Positions 1-12,600 of a stretch of 64,000 nucleotides of DNA are shown here, one piece after another. The stretch is taken from contig JADIYP010000001.1 of assembly GCA_016705235.1 (NCBI GenBank), positions 1 through 64,000 on the forward strand, given 5' to 3'. The stretch is from Candidatus Leptovillus affinis (GTDB taxonomy: Bacteria > Chloroflexota > Anaerolineae > Promineifilales > Promineifilaceae). The stretch's first letter is position 1, and every line of letters starts with the position of its first letter. The notes below the pieces were generated by a model, which was not told the origin of the DNA, searched no databases, and worked only from the letters and a program-made list of their open reading frames with translations. The position numbers and the translations under genes are program-made.

Positions 1-3000
1 TGACCTGGTCGACATGATTAACGTCCGCCTTCATTGGCGTGATAGGTTCATGCGTGCCGTAAGAGATGGTTTACGTCATGCATCTGGGACTGCTTTTTCT
101 AGCTACGACAGGACATATAACAAATTGCAATCTTTGCAGGCTGGTGGAGCCGATTCCCGGTTAATACGACAATTTAGTAATGAAGCAGAATCTGCCTTTA
201 TAGAAGACTTAATCGCCGAAAGTAAGAAGCGGCGCATCATTTGGATAATAGACACAGTCGAACAGTTGCGCTTTCTTACTTCTGAATGGTCCATAAAAAA
301 CAACTTATTAACTCCCCAAGATCTTGCCGACCGAACGCAGCAATGGCTGGTTAAACTCATCCAGACATTGGAATCTGAACAATATCACCATCATTCTTGC
401 TGGACGTGGCGAGAAGGCGAACCTTACAAACATAGAAAATAGCTTTCGAAGCTCGCCACGCAAACGCGATTTAATTGATATTCATCTTGATCACTTTTCA
501 CCAGAGGAAACACAAACGTACTCTTCAACAACTTGTTGATGACTGAAGCATTCGGGAAAGCGCCTTTTTGGAGAACATGTGGCACGACAACCCGAAACCA
601 TCGCCGACAATGAATACCAACGTTATAAAGTTTTATGGCTGTACACCGGCGGCATACCAGTGCGTCTTGCACTATACGCCCAACTGATCGTAGAAAACCG
701 AAAATCCCCGAACCCTTGAAGTGGTCTTTCAAAAGGCGTCTGAAATTGCAGGCACAAACTGATCCTGACAATGAGACAGACATGTTGAGTAAATTGGAAT
801 GGGACGTTGAGGATGAATTCATCAATATGCTTTTCCATCATCCCACCAATCCTGGCTCACGCATTTTACAGACCTTAGTCCGAGCGCCAAGAGGGTTGAG
901 TGCTTTACAGTTGCATTTCATTCTTGATAGCCAGGGTAAGCCGTTAACTGAATGGACGCCTGATTTGACCCGGCTTAAAGATCTGCAAGTCTGCTTAGAG
1001 AAATGGAAGACTATTACCTGGTCAAAAGGAGATCGCACTGGCTAGAATTCTCGTTTATTGTGCCAGATTCATTAAAAGAGGCGGTTACCTACCGTCTTAA
1101 GGTTACAAGATGAAATATATCGCATCTATGCTGAATACATGCCACACGCCGGTCCGATTCAAGAAAAGATCCAGGCTATTTGGCAAACTTTGGATGAAGC
1201 CTCTCAAAAACGCTATTTACAAAACCGGGAAGATGAAAAAAAAGAGCGAGAAAAACTCTACACACAACTACGTGAATGGGCCACGTCTGAACGAGAAGTT
1301 TATCGGCGGATGAAATTAGCTATCATGCAGCAAGACGAGTGAGAACTTGAACTTGACCGATCCCCCGACCAAACACGTACCTTCCACTTTAGACAATTAA
1401 ACCGCGCCGATATTGAAAAACGCCTGGCTATTCAAGCAGCCATGGAAACATTCCACATCGAAGCAATGGTTTATGCTCTAGCTCTAGATCCTGAGCGCAA
1501 CTTCAACCGTGATTATATTGAACAAGGCACAGTTACGGCAAAAGCTGAAAATGAAGATTTCGAGACATGGGGCCAATCAGAAATGTGGCGCATCATGCAC
1601 GATGAGTACAGCTTGAAATTTGTTGATTTTCAATCACGAGAACCTGTACGGAAGCGCGACGAGAGTACATTGACGTGCTACAACGGGCCGCGCAGCAAGA
1701 GGACTTGACACGTTGGATTAAGCGGTTCACTCTTCGTGGAGATTATTCGCGAGCTGTCTCTTTTGCCAATCAAGCCCATGAAATCATTCAACAATTACCA
1801 AAAGAATCAGAAAAAGAGCGTTCTGTATGGTACAGTTGGAATCACACATTGGTTCGCAGCGAGCGTCAGGTTTGGAGTTGTTATGCCCAGATATTTACTG
1901 GTACAGGTTTACTAGAAATCATTAATGAGCTTAACCCTACTGTTAATAATTTGATTCAGCTTTTGAGGATAAAGTAACCGAACCCGTTTTCACTTTACCG
2001 GATGGGCATAAAGAAAATGGCTTTCAGGCAGATGAGCTATAAGAAATTCCCGCTCACCCAGCAGTTGATCGTTTGCGGCGTCTTATATCTTATTCTTACA
2101 ATATTTTGGGTTACGGATATATCTCCTTAGGGCGCATTCGTGAAGCAGTAAGATGTTATGGACAGGCAATCCACTATATCCGAGGTGATCAGGGGATGGA
2201 TGCGCATCGAGCAGTAGTCTTAAACAACCTGTCTAAAGCGTTGTCGGATTTAGGTCGGCAAAGTATGGCCATTTGCCGTGACGGCATGAATTTACGGCGT
2301 GTTTTGGTTGAGGAAGTCCCACTCGCATACTCTTACAATACTCTAGCGCTTCTTAATGATGACCAGGGGCGTTACGAAGATGCCCAGGTTTTGGCTGCAA
2401 AAGCCATCGCTTATTTCCGACGCGCCGATAATCTACGAGGTATAGGTTTGGCCTCTCTGCAATTGGCCGAATCTTTACGCCATCTGGCTGTTCGAACTGA
2501 AGCAGGGGAAACCGTGCTCACCACAGCCGAAGGACTTTACTCAACGGCAGAAGAACTACTAAGAGAGGCTCTTGGCATTTTCGAGGATAGTGGAGAATTA
2601 ATTCGTTTAATTGAAGTGACAATCGAACTAGGTAGCTTATACCGAGATCGTCTGCGATCTTGGAAGGTACAAGCGCTTTACACTGGCGGGCTTATCAGCG
2701 AGAAGCGGACGCTTATCTGGACCGTGCGATAAATGAGGCAACCAACATTGGTCTCCTAAAGTTGAAATAGACGCTCGTGTTAATAAAGCCTGGGTACAGT
2801 TCCATAGCATGCAGCACGCCGATTTATTTGACAATGTAGAGGAAATAGAAAAAATTGTTGCAGTAATCAACGATATAGAGAAACGTATCCCAAGAGACTA
2901 CTACATCACTCCCGCAATAATGCCTAATCCATCCGACTATACGATGAGAGACCTGACGCTTTGCAAACGAACCAGTCATTTTAAGCAACTTTATCCAGAT

Positions 3001-3348
3001 AATCAGCTCAAACGCCATGAAGCCATCGACGCAGACCCTCCCACGAGAGAGGTTTTAGCCAGTGCAGCTAAAAGTTACTCTATAGGTCTGGGTTATGCCG
3101 AACTGTTTGGGGCTGGTAGTCGCATTTCACAAATTGTCTTAGATGACTTGTATAGCCAATTGAAGGGTTTTACCCGCCATGAATTAAAGTCTTTTCACGA
3201 TTTTGCAAAATTAACAGAAAAGGAGTACCCCACATTAAGCGGAAATGCTTTGATTGGTCTCTTTTTGCATGAGTTCTTGGGCCTTCCACCGTGTAATGAT
3301 GGTCACGGAGGTTCGTCTAACAAACTAAAGGTGCAGGAGCAGACATGA
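1..3348 (+). pseudogene. STAND-type NTPase with TPR repeats, 5'-truncated by the window and broken by frameshifts
   Basis: The gene runs in from the left edge; its reading frame at position 2 is open. Pieces in different frames join into one protein. They are a Walker B-like IIWIIDTVEQL near 237-270, LAGRGE near 398, the STAND-type segment LWLYTGGIPVRLAL near 632-672, a charged helical stretch near 1110-1340, TPR-like helices at 2073-2680 and a C-terminal helical domain ending at 3348. Most joins need one extra base, for example in GGG near 552, GG near 579, AAA near 1005, GG near 1650 and AAA near 2760. Two in-frame stops (TGA 1340-1342, TAA 2040-2042) are not explained by base loss. The order and the ATGA overlap with the downstream radical SAM gene match the intact gene at 33913. 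STAND NTPases are ATP-switched signalling scaffolds; the ligand is unknown. It may be a decaying gene, a badly sequenced one, or both. The stretch lacks the ACGGCCGT octamer and is AT-richer than the rest. Confidence 0.7.
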
Positions 3349-4828
3349 TGCGTTATGAGCCTTTGATCATAAGTGGACCGCTTTATGCTTTTGATGATGA
3401 CTGTGCATGTCCAGATAACGCGTTTTTGCTTGTGTTCAAATCTTTTCCAGATTCAGAAAATGACTGTGCATGTCCAGATAAGGCGTTTGATGTGCGACAG
3501 AAAATCAGCTTTCAACGGCCGTCTTTACTCAAGTACCCACTTCTCACACCACCCCCCTCCCCAACGGCTTCCACCTCGTCTTCAGTCCCTACGCCCCCGG
3601 CGGCCCCAGCGTCCTCAACCAGGCCGCCTGGGAACGCTGGCAAACCTTCGCCACACCGCAGCCCGGCAGCCAAACCATCGACGCCGAACTCGCCCAACAA
3701 ATGCTCATCCAGCCCAACGGCCGTTCCCCCCAACCCCTTCCCGGCCAACCCCAAACCCTCACCGTCTGGCTCCACATCACCAACGCTTGTGATCTTGACT
3801 GCCCGTTTTGTTACGTGCGCAAATCGTCGGCCCGCATGAGCGAGTCCACCGGCTTGCAGGCCGTCGAGTCTATCTTTCGCACGGCGCAGCAGCACGGCTT
3901 TAAGCGCGTCAAGCTGAAGTATGCTGGCGGCGAAGCCACGCTGCATTTCAAATTGGTGCGTCGCCTGCACCAACGCGCCGTCGAACTGGCCGCCGAAACG
4001 GGTCTGGCGCTTAAGGAAGTTGTGCTCAGCAACGGCGTCCATCTGCGCCCAGACGATGCGGCATGGCTGGCGGCCAACGGCGTGAAGCTGATGATTTCGC
4101 TGGATGGCATCGGCGAGCTGCACAATCGCTTACGGCCGTTACCCACCCACGCCCCCTTCGACACCTTCACCCACGTCCAACACACTATCGACGAGGTACT
4201 GCTGCCCCTGGGTATCAAGCCGGACATCACCATGACGGTCACGGCCGTTAACGCCCACGGCGCGGCCGATTTGGCCAAATGGGCGCTCATCGACCGCGAT
4301 TTGCCCACCAGTTTTAATTTCTATCGCCAAAATCTGCTTTCTGCTTCCCGCGCCGACCTGGATTTAGAGGAAAAGGCGCTCATCGAGGGCATGCTGGCCG
4401 CTTATGCGGTCATCGAAGAACATTTGCCGGAACGGCCGTTTCTCAATGGCCTCCTGGATCGGGTGCAAGCGGAAGCCCACACCCACACCTGCGGCGTCGG
4501 CCAGAGTTACCTGGTCATCACCCACGAAGGGCGGCTGGCGCAATGCCAGATGCACCTGGAGCAGCCGGTCAGCAATGCGCTGAACGCGGATTTGTTGCTG
4601 CCGGTCGCCGCCGGGCCGCTGCGTAATCTCTCCGTAGACGACAAAGCGGGCTGCCGGGAGTGTGAATTTCGTTACCGCTGCTCTGGCGGCTGTCCGCTGG
4701 AGACGTATCGGGTGAACGGCCGTTGGGATGTGCAAAGCCCTAACTGCCGCATTTACAAGACCCTTTACCCCGCCGCCCTTCGCCTGGAGGGCCTCCGCCT
4801 GCTGAAAACCCACGGTTACCTTCATTAA
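3345..4828 (+). CDS. Radical SAM/SPASM protein (peptide- or protein-modifying), one frameshift near 3552-3557
   Basis: The start ATG overlaps the stop of the preceding NTPase gene (ATGA), as in the paralogue at 36597. Frame 3345 is open to about 3557 and then continues in another frame to 4828. Adding one C to the C6 run at 3552-3557 joins them into 494 residues, exactly the length of the paralogue. In order: an N-terminal stretch with two DCACPD units (about residues 19 and 40), a region resembling a PqqD-like recognition domain (VLNQAAWERW), a radical SAM core with the cluster motif CDLDCPFC near residue 149, a glycine-rich KYAGGE segment, and a C-terminal SPASM domain with CGVG, CQMH, CRECEFRYRCSGGC and PNC. 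Such enzymes use SAM and extra 4Fe-4S clusters to modify peptide side chains. The substrate is unknown. Without the repair a shorter protein would start at 3701 and lack the N-terminal regions. Confidence 0.82.
3398..3488 (+). repeat. Direct repeat of 28 bases encoding two DCACPD[N/K]AF units
   Basis: Positions 3398-3425 and 3461-3488 are the same apart from one base and lie 63 bases (21 codons) apart in frame. Both encode DCACPD followed by N or K and AF. The paralogue at 36597 has one related CDCACV. The duplication lies in the N-terminal segment of the radical SAM protein. Confidence 0.9.
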
Positions 4829-4858
4829 CCTACCACCTATGTCAGCTTCATGACAGAT

Positions 4859-4892
4859 AACGGGAAGACATCTACGTCTTCCCGTTTTTATT
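4859..4892 (+). terminator. Rho-independent terminator after the radical SAM gene
   Basis: AACGGGAAGAC pairs perfectly with GTCTTCCCGTT across the loop ATCTAC, followed by a T-rich tract. It lies 30 bases after the stop and closes the NTPase-radical SAM unit. Confidence 0.92.
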
Positions 4893-5027
4893 TTGCCAGT
4901 TTGTCCTCAGACTTTTGTCCGCCAATCCGATTTTCGTTGTCAGGTTAGGCCGCTAAACTGGGAAACATAAGAAAACACATCGCACCTAACACAAAGCCAA
5001 GTATTTTTCAAACGGAGGAAAACGGCA

Positions 5028-5192
5028 ATGTTAGCAACAATGTTGGTTATCGCGATTGTTTTATTTGTCGTCGTTCTATTGGGGCTGGCAATGGTACGCG
5101 GCGGCGGCTACGACGTTATTAGTTTTATATTCTTAGGGCTTTTATGTGGTTTTGCTCTGGCAATCTTCCTCGGGGCAGCGATTGTCAGTTAA
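5028..5192 (+). CDS. Small two-helix membrane protein, 54 residues
   Basis: The ATG follows a clear ribosome site (GGAGG at about 5015-5020). The product begins MLATMLVIAIVLFVVVLL and is nearly all hydrophobic. Two membrane helices (about 3-22 and 31-52) are separated by the short charged turn RGGGYD. It resembles no family I can name. It is the first of three closely packed genes ending in an SPFH protein, so it may sit in the membrane with it, in the way NfeD-like or other small partners accompany SPFH proteins; that is inference only. Confidence 0.7.
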   Translation: MLATMLVIAIVLFVVVLLGLAMVRGGGYDVISFIFLGLLCGFALAIFLGAAIVS

Positions 5193-5206
5193 GTTGGAGG
5201 ATGACC

Positions 5207-5350
5207 ATGTTTGTTTTCTTTGCTCTCGCTCTCTTGGGATTCAATACTTTGATTATTTTCGCGGCCTGCGTCCGATCTTCACAGCTTACCTGGCAGGAAC
5301 CTGGTTTAGACGCACAATCTACATCTGAATCTACAAAGGTGAAAAAATGA
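5207..5350 (+). CDS. Small single-helix membrane protein, 47 residues
   Basis: Of two ATGs (5201, 5207), the second is preferred because GGAGG then lies 7 bases upstream; for the first it would touch the start codon. The protein is MFVFFALALLGFNTLIIFAA, then C, RSS, and a polar tail containing WQEP and Ser/Thr/Lys. One membrane helix spans roughly residues 2-20. Its stop overlaps the next start (ATGA at 5347-5350), so translation is coupled to the SPFH gene. The 40-residue protein at 49729 has the same plan: a hydrophobic helix ending in AC, then S, then a QE in the tail. Confidence 0.7.
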   Translation: MFVFFALALLGFNTLIIFAACVRSSQLTWQEPGLDAQSTSESTKVKK

Positions 5351-6120
5351 CCAAATACGATGAAAAACTAACGATCAATCAGATTTTACGCCAAAAACAG
5401 GCCAGATTCAGGTAAAACCAGGCCAATTGGGTGTGGTTGCGCAAGACGGCCGTTTCGGACATTTCTTACCATCGGGCTGGCATCCCCACTCAATCGTTGG
5501 AACGAACAATTGGTTATGTACTTTTCTATCATTGCCCGCACTGTCGAAGCAACCGAAAAAATGATGGCCGCAGATGGACAAACCTTTATCGCCAGCATCA
5601 GTGTGCGCTACACCTTCGACCCAAGCAAGGCCGATAATGATCATCTCGGCGAAATGGCCAACATCGCTATGGGGCAATCAGCCGAACGCCTGCTGCGAGA
5701 AAAGGTCACCCGTGCTGCCTTATATGGCTTACGCAACCAGATCAACCTTTTCAACTCAAATGAACTCATGCGTGGTCAAATTTATACACAACTTGAAAAA
5801 GGGGTGCGCTGCTATTTATTACGCGCCTTTACCGGCCTGGGCATCATGATGGAAGGCTCCGACAGCATCATCGTCAAATCGCTGGAACCCTCGCCGGAAT
5901 TGATGGAGGAAATTCGTTTACAAAACTGGCCGAACTGACACCAACCTTACCACAAGCTCTTTGGCCGGGGTTGTTACACCAACAAGATGAAGTGATTCAC
6001 CACACGATTACTTCCTGGCCCAACCAACCAATTCCGCGGGAACCCGCAATGGCTGACATTCAGACAATTATCCCGCTCAAACCTGTGTCTCATGGTGACT
6101 TGCATCACCACGCAAATTAA
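5347..6120 (+). CDS. SPFH/band 7 domain protein, broken by three one-base losses
   Basis: As written, the frame stops after 22 codons. Adding one G at 5400-5401, one G at 5512-5513 and one A at 5922-5925 gives a single 258-residue protein from the coupled ATG at 5347 to the TAA at 6118-6120. The N-terminal half holds the typical SPFH pattern PGQLGVVAQDGRFGHFLPSG. It continues with TVEATEKMMAADGQTF and SVRYTFDP, then a helical part with AERLLREKV. The C-terminal tail is His- and Pro-containing and has no obvious domain. SPFH proteins form ring or cage assemblies on membranes and influence proteases or membrane domains. This one lacks an N-terminal membrane anchor of its own; the two small membrane proteins just upstream could supply it. 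If the base losses are real, it is a pseudogene. Confidence 0.72.
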
Positions 6121-6140
6121 TGATTAGTCAATATCTGCTG

Positions 6141-6300
6141 CACGGAGGTTTTATCGAATAGACCAATTCCCAAAATCACTTTGGCAAACTTTACTGACAC
6201 GCCCTAAATAAAGGAGGAGCTTATCGAATAAATCTACACTTACTTCAACGACGACTTACCTTGTAGACACTTTTCTATTAAAGGAGGAATTATCGAATAA
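6141..6300 (+). repeat. Three direct repeats: GGAGG followed by TTATCGAATA, spaced about 70 bases
   Basis: TTATCGAATA occurs at 6151-6160, 6221-6230 and 6290-6299, each preceded within 2-4 bases by GGAGG, which sits in AAAGGAGG in the last two copies. The spacers differ in sequence. There is no start codon after the GGAGG, so these are not ordinary ribosome sites. They fill most of the gap after the SPFH gene. Confidence 0.8.
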
Positions 6301-6389
6301 AAAACCAGGCATTTACAACTGAATATGGCGTCACCCAATCAATTTTTCTTCGTATGAAGAAACGGGACATAAACCCCCAACACAAGGTG

Positions 6390-6408
6390 AAAAGCGGTCT
6401 GATACCCA

Positions 6409-6421
<13 letters not shown>
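6390..6421 (-). terminator. Hairpin terminator at the end of the RarA gene
   Basis: AAAAGCGGTCTGAT pairs with ATCAGGCCGCTTTT with one mismatch around a short loop. On the minus strand it overlaps the repaired stop codon of the RarA fusion gene. T-tracts on both sides would let it act in both directions. Confidence 0.85.
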
Positions 6422-8641
<2,220 letters not shown>

Positions 8642-8778
8642 ACGTTTTTCACCTTTATCAACGGCTGCATTATATCACGCCGCAAACGGCCGTAGATAAA
8701 CCCATCATCCCACGGCCGTTTCACATAACCATTTCACATAACTTACTTTTGACCCATATCCAATCCCCCAAAAGCGAG

Positions 8779-8784
8779 TATAAT
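8779..8784 (+). promoter_or_regulatory. Probable -10 element (TATAAT) upstream of the secreted protein at 8818
   Basis: A consensus TATAAT lies 33 bases before the ATG, and AGGAGG is at 8806-8811. No convincing -35 hexamer is seen at 16-18 bases. Divergent transcription of rarA starts about 140 bases upstream. Confidence 0.5.
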
Positions 8785-8817
8785 ACAAAAGTCAACTTAC
8801 CGTACAGGAGGTGAATT

Positions 8818-9461
8818 ATGCCGCGTAAGTCACAAATTAGTCTGGTTCTTGGTCTGGCCTTGCTCTTATTATCTGGCCTTTTGTACAGCCCCGCCTACGC
8901 TCAAGGCGAACTCCCCACCCCCACTCCGCGCCCCACCCCCACCAACATCCCCCAAACCATTGTCACCGATGCTCCAACCTGGGGATCGATCCGTGGCATG
9001 GTGTACGCCGATGTGAATAACGATGGCAAGTGCGTGGGTACTGGCCTGACTGGCGAAACGCCGGTGGCCGGGGTCACCATTCAATTTGTCAGCAGCGACG
9101 AAAAACCGTGATCACCCATACCTCGGCCGAGAATGGCGCGTATGAATTGGCCGCCGCCGGTGAAAGTTATTGGCGCGTCACGGCGCAGCCGGCCGCCGGT
9201 TGGGTTGTGACCTCGCAAAATCCACTGTACGCGCCCATCTACCCGGAAACGCCGCTGGCGATGGATGTGAATTTTTGCGTGCAAAAGGTAACGGCCGTTT
9301 CCCTGCCCATCACCCTGCCGGCCAATTCTGGCTCAGCCGTTTTGCTGCCGGAATCTGGCGCGCCAGCTAACACAGGCTCGCTGTGGCTGGCGTTTCTCGG
9401 TTTAGGGTTCATTCTTCTGGGCATTGGGCTGCAATGGCGGCAGCAAATTTTGCAGAAATAA
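8818..9461 (+). CDS. Secreted, membrane-anchored SdrD B-like domain protein; one-base loss at 9101-9105
   Basis: The first part (8818 to about 9105) has a signal peptide ending near SPAYAQG, then a Pro/Thr linker (PTPTPRPTPTN). It then enters a domain with GMVYADVNNDGKC and GVTIQFVSS, typical of SdrD B/CNA-B surface domains with a calcium-type DVNNDG loop. Adding one A to the A5 run gives DEKTVITHTSAENGAYEL and an unbroken 214-residue protein. The C-terminus has LPESGAPANTGS, a hydrophobic helix and the basic tail QWRQQILQK. This resembles a sortase-type or simple tail anchor, although the motif is not a canonical LPXTG. It probably sits outside the cell on the surface. No sortase gene lies in the window. 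Confidence 0.75.
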
Positions 9462-9487
9462 AAGCGAACTGGGCAGATGAATTAGCA

Positions 9488-9526
9488 AGACCCTTGGGGT
9501 TTACAAACCCCCAAGGGTCTTTTTTT
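9488..9526 (+). terminator. Terminator hairpin of the AGACCC/GGGTCT type
   Basis: AGACCCTTGGGG and its complement CCCCAAGGGTCT flank a short TTTACAAA loop and are followed by T7. It closes the gene at 8818. The arms share the core of the dispersed hairpin repeats at 30065, 44231, 46208 and 48959. Confidence 0.88.
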
Positions 9527-9615
9527 CTTCCACCAACCAACTAGCCCACAACCAATCTACCAACCGGAGAGTGGAAACCGTGCGTCTCCAGTCTCGCGGA
9601 TAACACGCGGCTGCC

Positions 9616-12600
9616 TCAACCGCCCGGACGGGTCGGCGTGGCGGTCGGGGTGGGCGTCATGAGCGGCGCGGGTGTCGGGGTGTGGCGCGGGCTGTCGTTG
9701 ACGGGTGGCGCGGACACATCTTGATCGCTGTTGGGCAATCCGCTGACAGTAACCGTCACCGGTCCCAGGCGATTGTTGTCATCAAACGGGCACTCATCCA
9801 CCGAATCATCGGAATCCACTTGCGCCCAAACCTGATGCGCGCCGCCGCTAAAGGTAAACGGCGCGCTGAATGTCTCGCTGTGCCCGGCGCTCGCGAGAAT
9901 GCCTTGCACGCCCCACTCAATCTCGCCGCGTTGATTCGGCGCGGGCTGGCGATCGACGTAAAAGTCCAGGAAGAAGTTGTTGCCATAAGCCACGCCTACC
10001 GTGCCCTGGTTGCGGATGGTCACGTACACCATCGCCGGCTGATCGCCAATCGGCGACCCAGGCACAATCTGGATGTTTGTCACCACCAAATCAATGCCGG
10101 TTGGGACATCACATGCCCTGGGGGTGGGCGAAGCGGTGGGCGTAGGTGAGGCCGTGGGCGTAGGCGTGGGCGGCACGACGACCGGCGCAGCACGCGGCAC
10201 AATCGGCAAGAACACGCCGATGATGCGCGTGGTGTCGGTTGCCGTGTCGTGAATCCCGCTGTTGGTTTGCGATGTCGCCGTGACCGTGGTTATGTCTTGC
10301 GCGCCCAGCAGCGCCCCGGTAGGCGCGCTGACAGTCACGGTGACTTGTCCGCTGGCCCCAGGGCCTAAGGCCAATGTGGCCGGGGAAATGGACTGCGCCC
10401 AACTCTGGGTGGAGACCGTACTTAAGGTGTAGGTGTCGGCCTGATCGCCGTTGTTGGTGACTGTGTGGACGTACTGGAAGGTGTCGCCCGGCTGGCCGTA
10501 GTCGGTGTAATCGGGGACGATGGTGACGCCCGGTAGGCCCAGCACGGTGGTGGTGTTGACGGCCGTTGCCCCCACCGCCGGGCTAATCACCGAACTGGCC
10601 GACACCGCCATCACGTCAACCAGACCTTCTGTGCCCGCCGGCACGGTCAATGTTACGGCCACCGTGGCCGAAGCGCCGGAGGCCAGATTGATGGGCGAAA
10701 CGGCCGTTACCGACCACCCCTGCCCACTGACCGGCGCAATGGCGAAGCTGTCCGGCCCGTTGCCGTCGTTGCGCAGCGTGTGGGTGTAAACCACCGTGCT
10801 GCCCGCCGCCGCTGTGCGCGTATTGTCGGGGAAGAAGGCCAGCGCGTGGGTTTGCGCCGCCCGTGTGGTGTTGGTTACGCTGTCGGCGACGGCCGTATTG
10901 GTGTTCGATCTCGCCGTCACGACAGTCAGGTCGGTTTGTCCGGGCGTGGCCGCCGGATCAATCGTTACGGAAACTGTCACCTGCTGGCTGGCCCCGGCAG
11001 CCAGGGAAAGCTGCGTGGGATTTGTTGCGGCCGTCCAACCTGAGCCGGAAACGGCCGTTAACGCATACCTATCGGCCACGTCGCCGGTATTGGTTACGGT
11101 GTGGATGTACTGCACCGTTGCGCCGGGCGCGCCAACGGCCGTGCTGTCCGCCTCGATGTTCACGCCCAGGTTAACCGGCGTGCCGGTGACCGTGGTGGTA
11201 TTCACCACCGCCGCGGCAAACACCGGGCTGATGGTCGAAGTGGCAGTGATGGTCGTCACGTTGCTCAAACCGGCCGCGCCCGGCGGCACGGTCATGGTCA
11301 TCGTCACCGTTCGCGCTTCACCCGGATCAAGAGAAACATTGGTCGGGAAGATGACCGGCTGCCAGTTGGGCAAGCTGTTCCAGGTGATGGCAAACTGGTC
11401 AATCCCATTGCCGTTGTTAACCAGCGTGTGCGTATAAACAACCGCCGCCCCCACGCCCACCGTCGACGCGCGGTCTGGCGTGAAGGTAAGACTGTGAATC
11501 TGCGGCGTGCGCGTCGTGTCTGTGACCACATCAAACACCGATGGATCGGTGTCCGAAGCGACCACCACCTGGGTAAAGTCTACGGCTCCGCCAATCGCCG
11601 TTAGCGGGATGGTTACGGACACAGTGACCGGCGCGCTGGCGCCCAATCCCAACCGCAGATGCTGCGGCTGCACGCCCACAACCCAACTCGAGGCAGAATT
11701 GACCGTTAAGGAATAATCATCCGGTCCGGTTCCGGTGTTGGTGACGATGTGTTGGTACTGTACGGTGTCACCGGGATTGCCCATGCCGTCACGGTCTGGG
11801 GCAATGGTCACGCCCAACGTAATCGGTGTACCGTTGACCGTAGTGGTATCAATGACGTTCGCTTCATGGACGCTGCTGATGGTGGAAGTGGCGGTGATGG
11901 TGGTGACATTGCTCAGGCCAGACGCACCCGCCGGCACAGTGAGCGTAACAGCAACCGTGGTCTGCTCATCGGGGCTGAGGGTGACCAGAGTCGGCGTTAT
12001 GTCCAATGTCCACTGCGGATTGCTTTGCCATTGCAGGGCGAAGGTGTCTACGCCGTCGCCGGTGTTGCGGAGGGTGTGGGTGTACACGGCCGTTGTGCCC
12101 GCATTCACCGTCTGGCTGCCATCCGGGAAGAAGGCCAGGCTGTGATTTTGCTTGACGATGGTCGTGTCGATTACTGTGTCTGAGGCGTTGGCATTGGTCC
12201 CGGATGTGGCCGTAATGACAAGCGTATCGGTGGTGGCGGGAACAGCGCTGACGGGGATGCTGATAACGGCCGTTACCGTCACCCATTCGTCCGCGCCCAA
12301 GGTAATTGAGCCGGGGGTTAGGTTGGTCAGCCACCCCTGCTGGCTTACCCCTTCCAGAGTAATCGTATCGGTCAGGTTGCCCAGGTTGGTCAGGCGGTGT
12401 TCGTAAGTGACCAGCGTGCCGCGATCTGCGGTGCGGGTTTCGTCTTGGACCAGCGAGATACCGGTGATTGCGCTGACAGTGGTGGTGTTGACGGCCGTGT
12501 CTTGCAGCCCGGTTGTGCGTCCGGTGGCCGTAACCACGGCCGTGTGCGTCAGCCCACCCGCGCCCACCGGCACAGCGACGGAAACGTTTACGGCCGTTGT

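Noticed and set aside
3701..4828. Independent shorter radical SAM gene starting at 3701
   Set aside because: The upstream frame joins with one added C to give the same length as the paralogue and a coupled start.
6141..6300. Short CRISPR or riboswitch
   Set aside because: Only three 10-base conserved words with about 60-base spacers and no stable dyad in the repeat.
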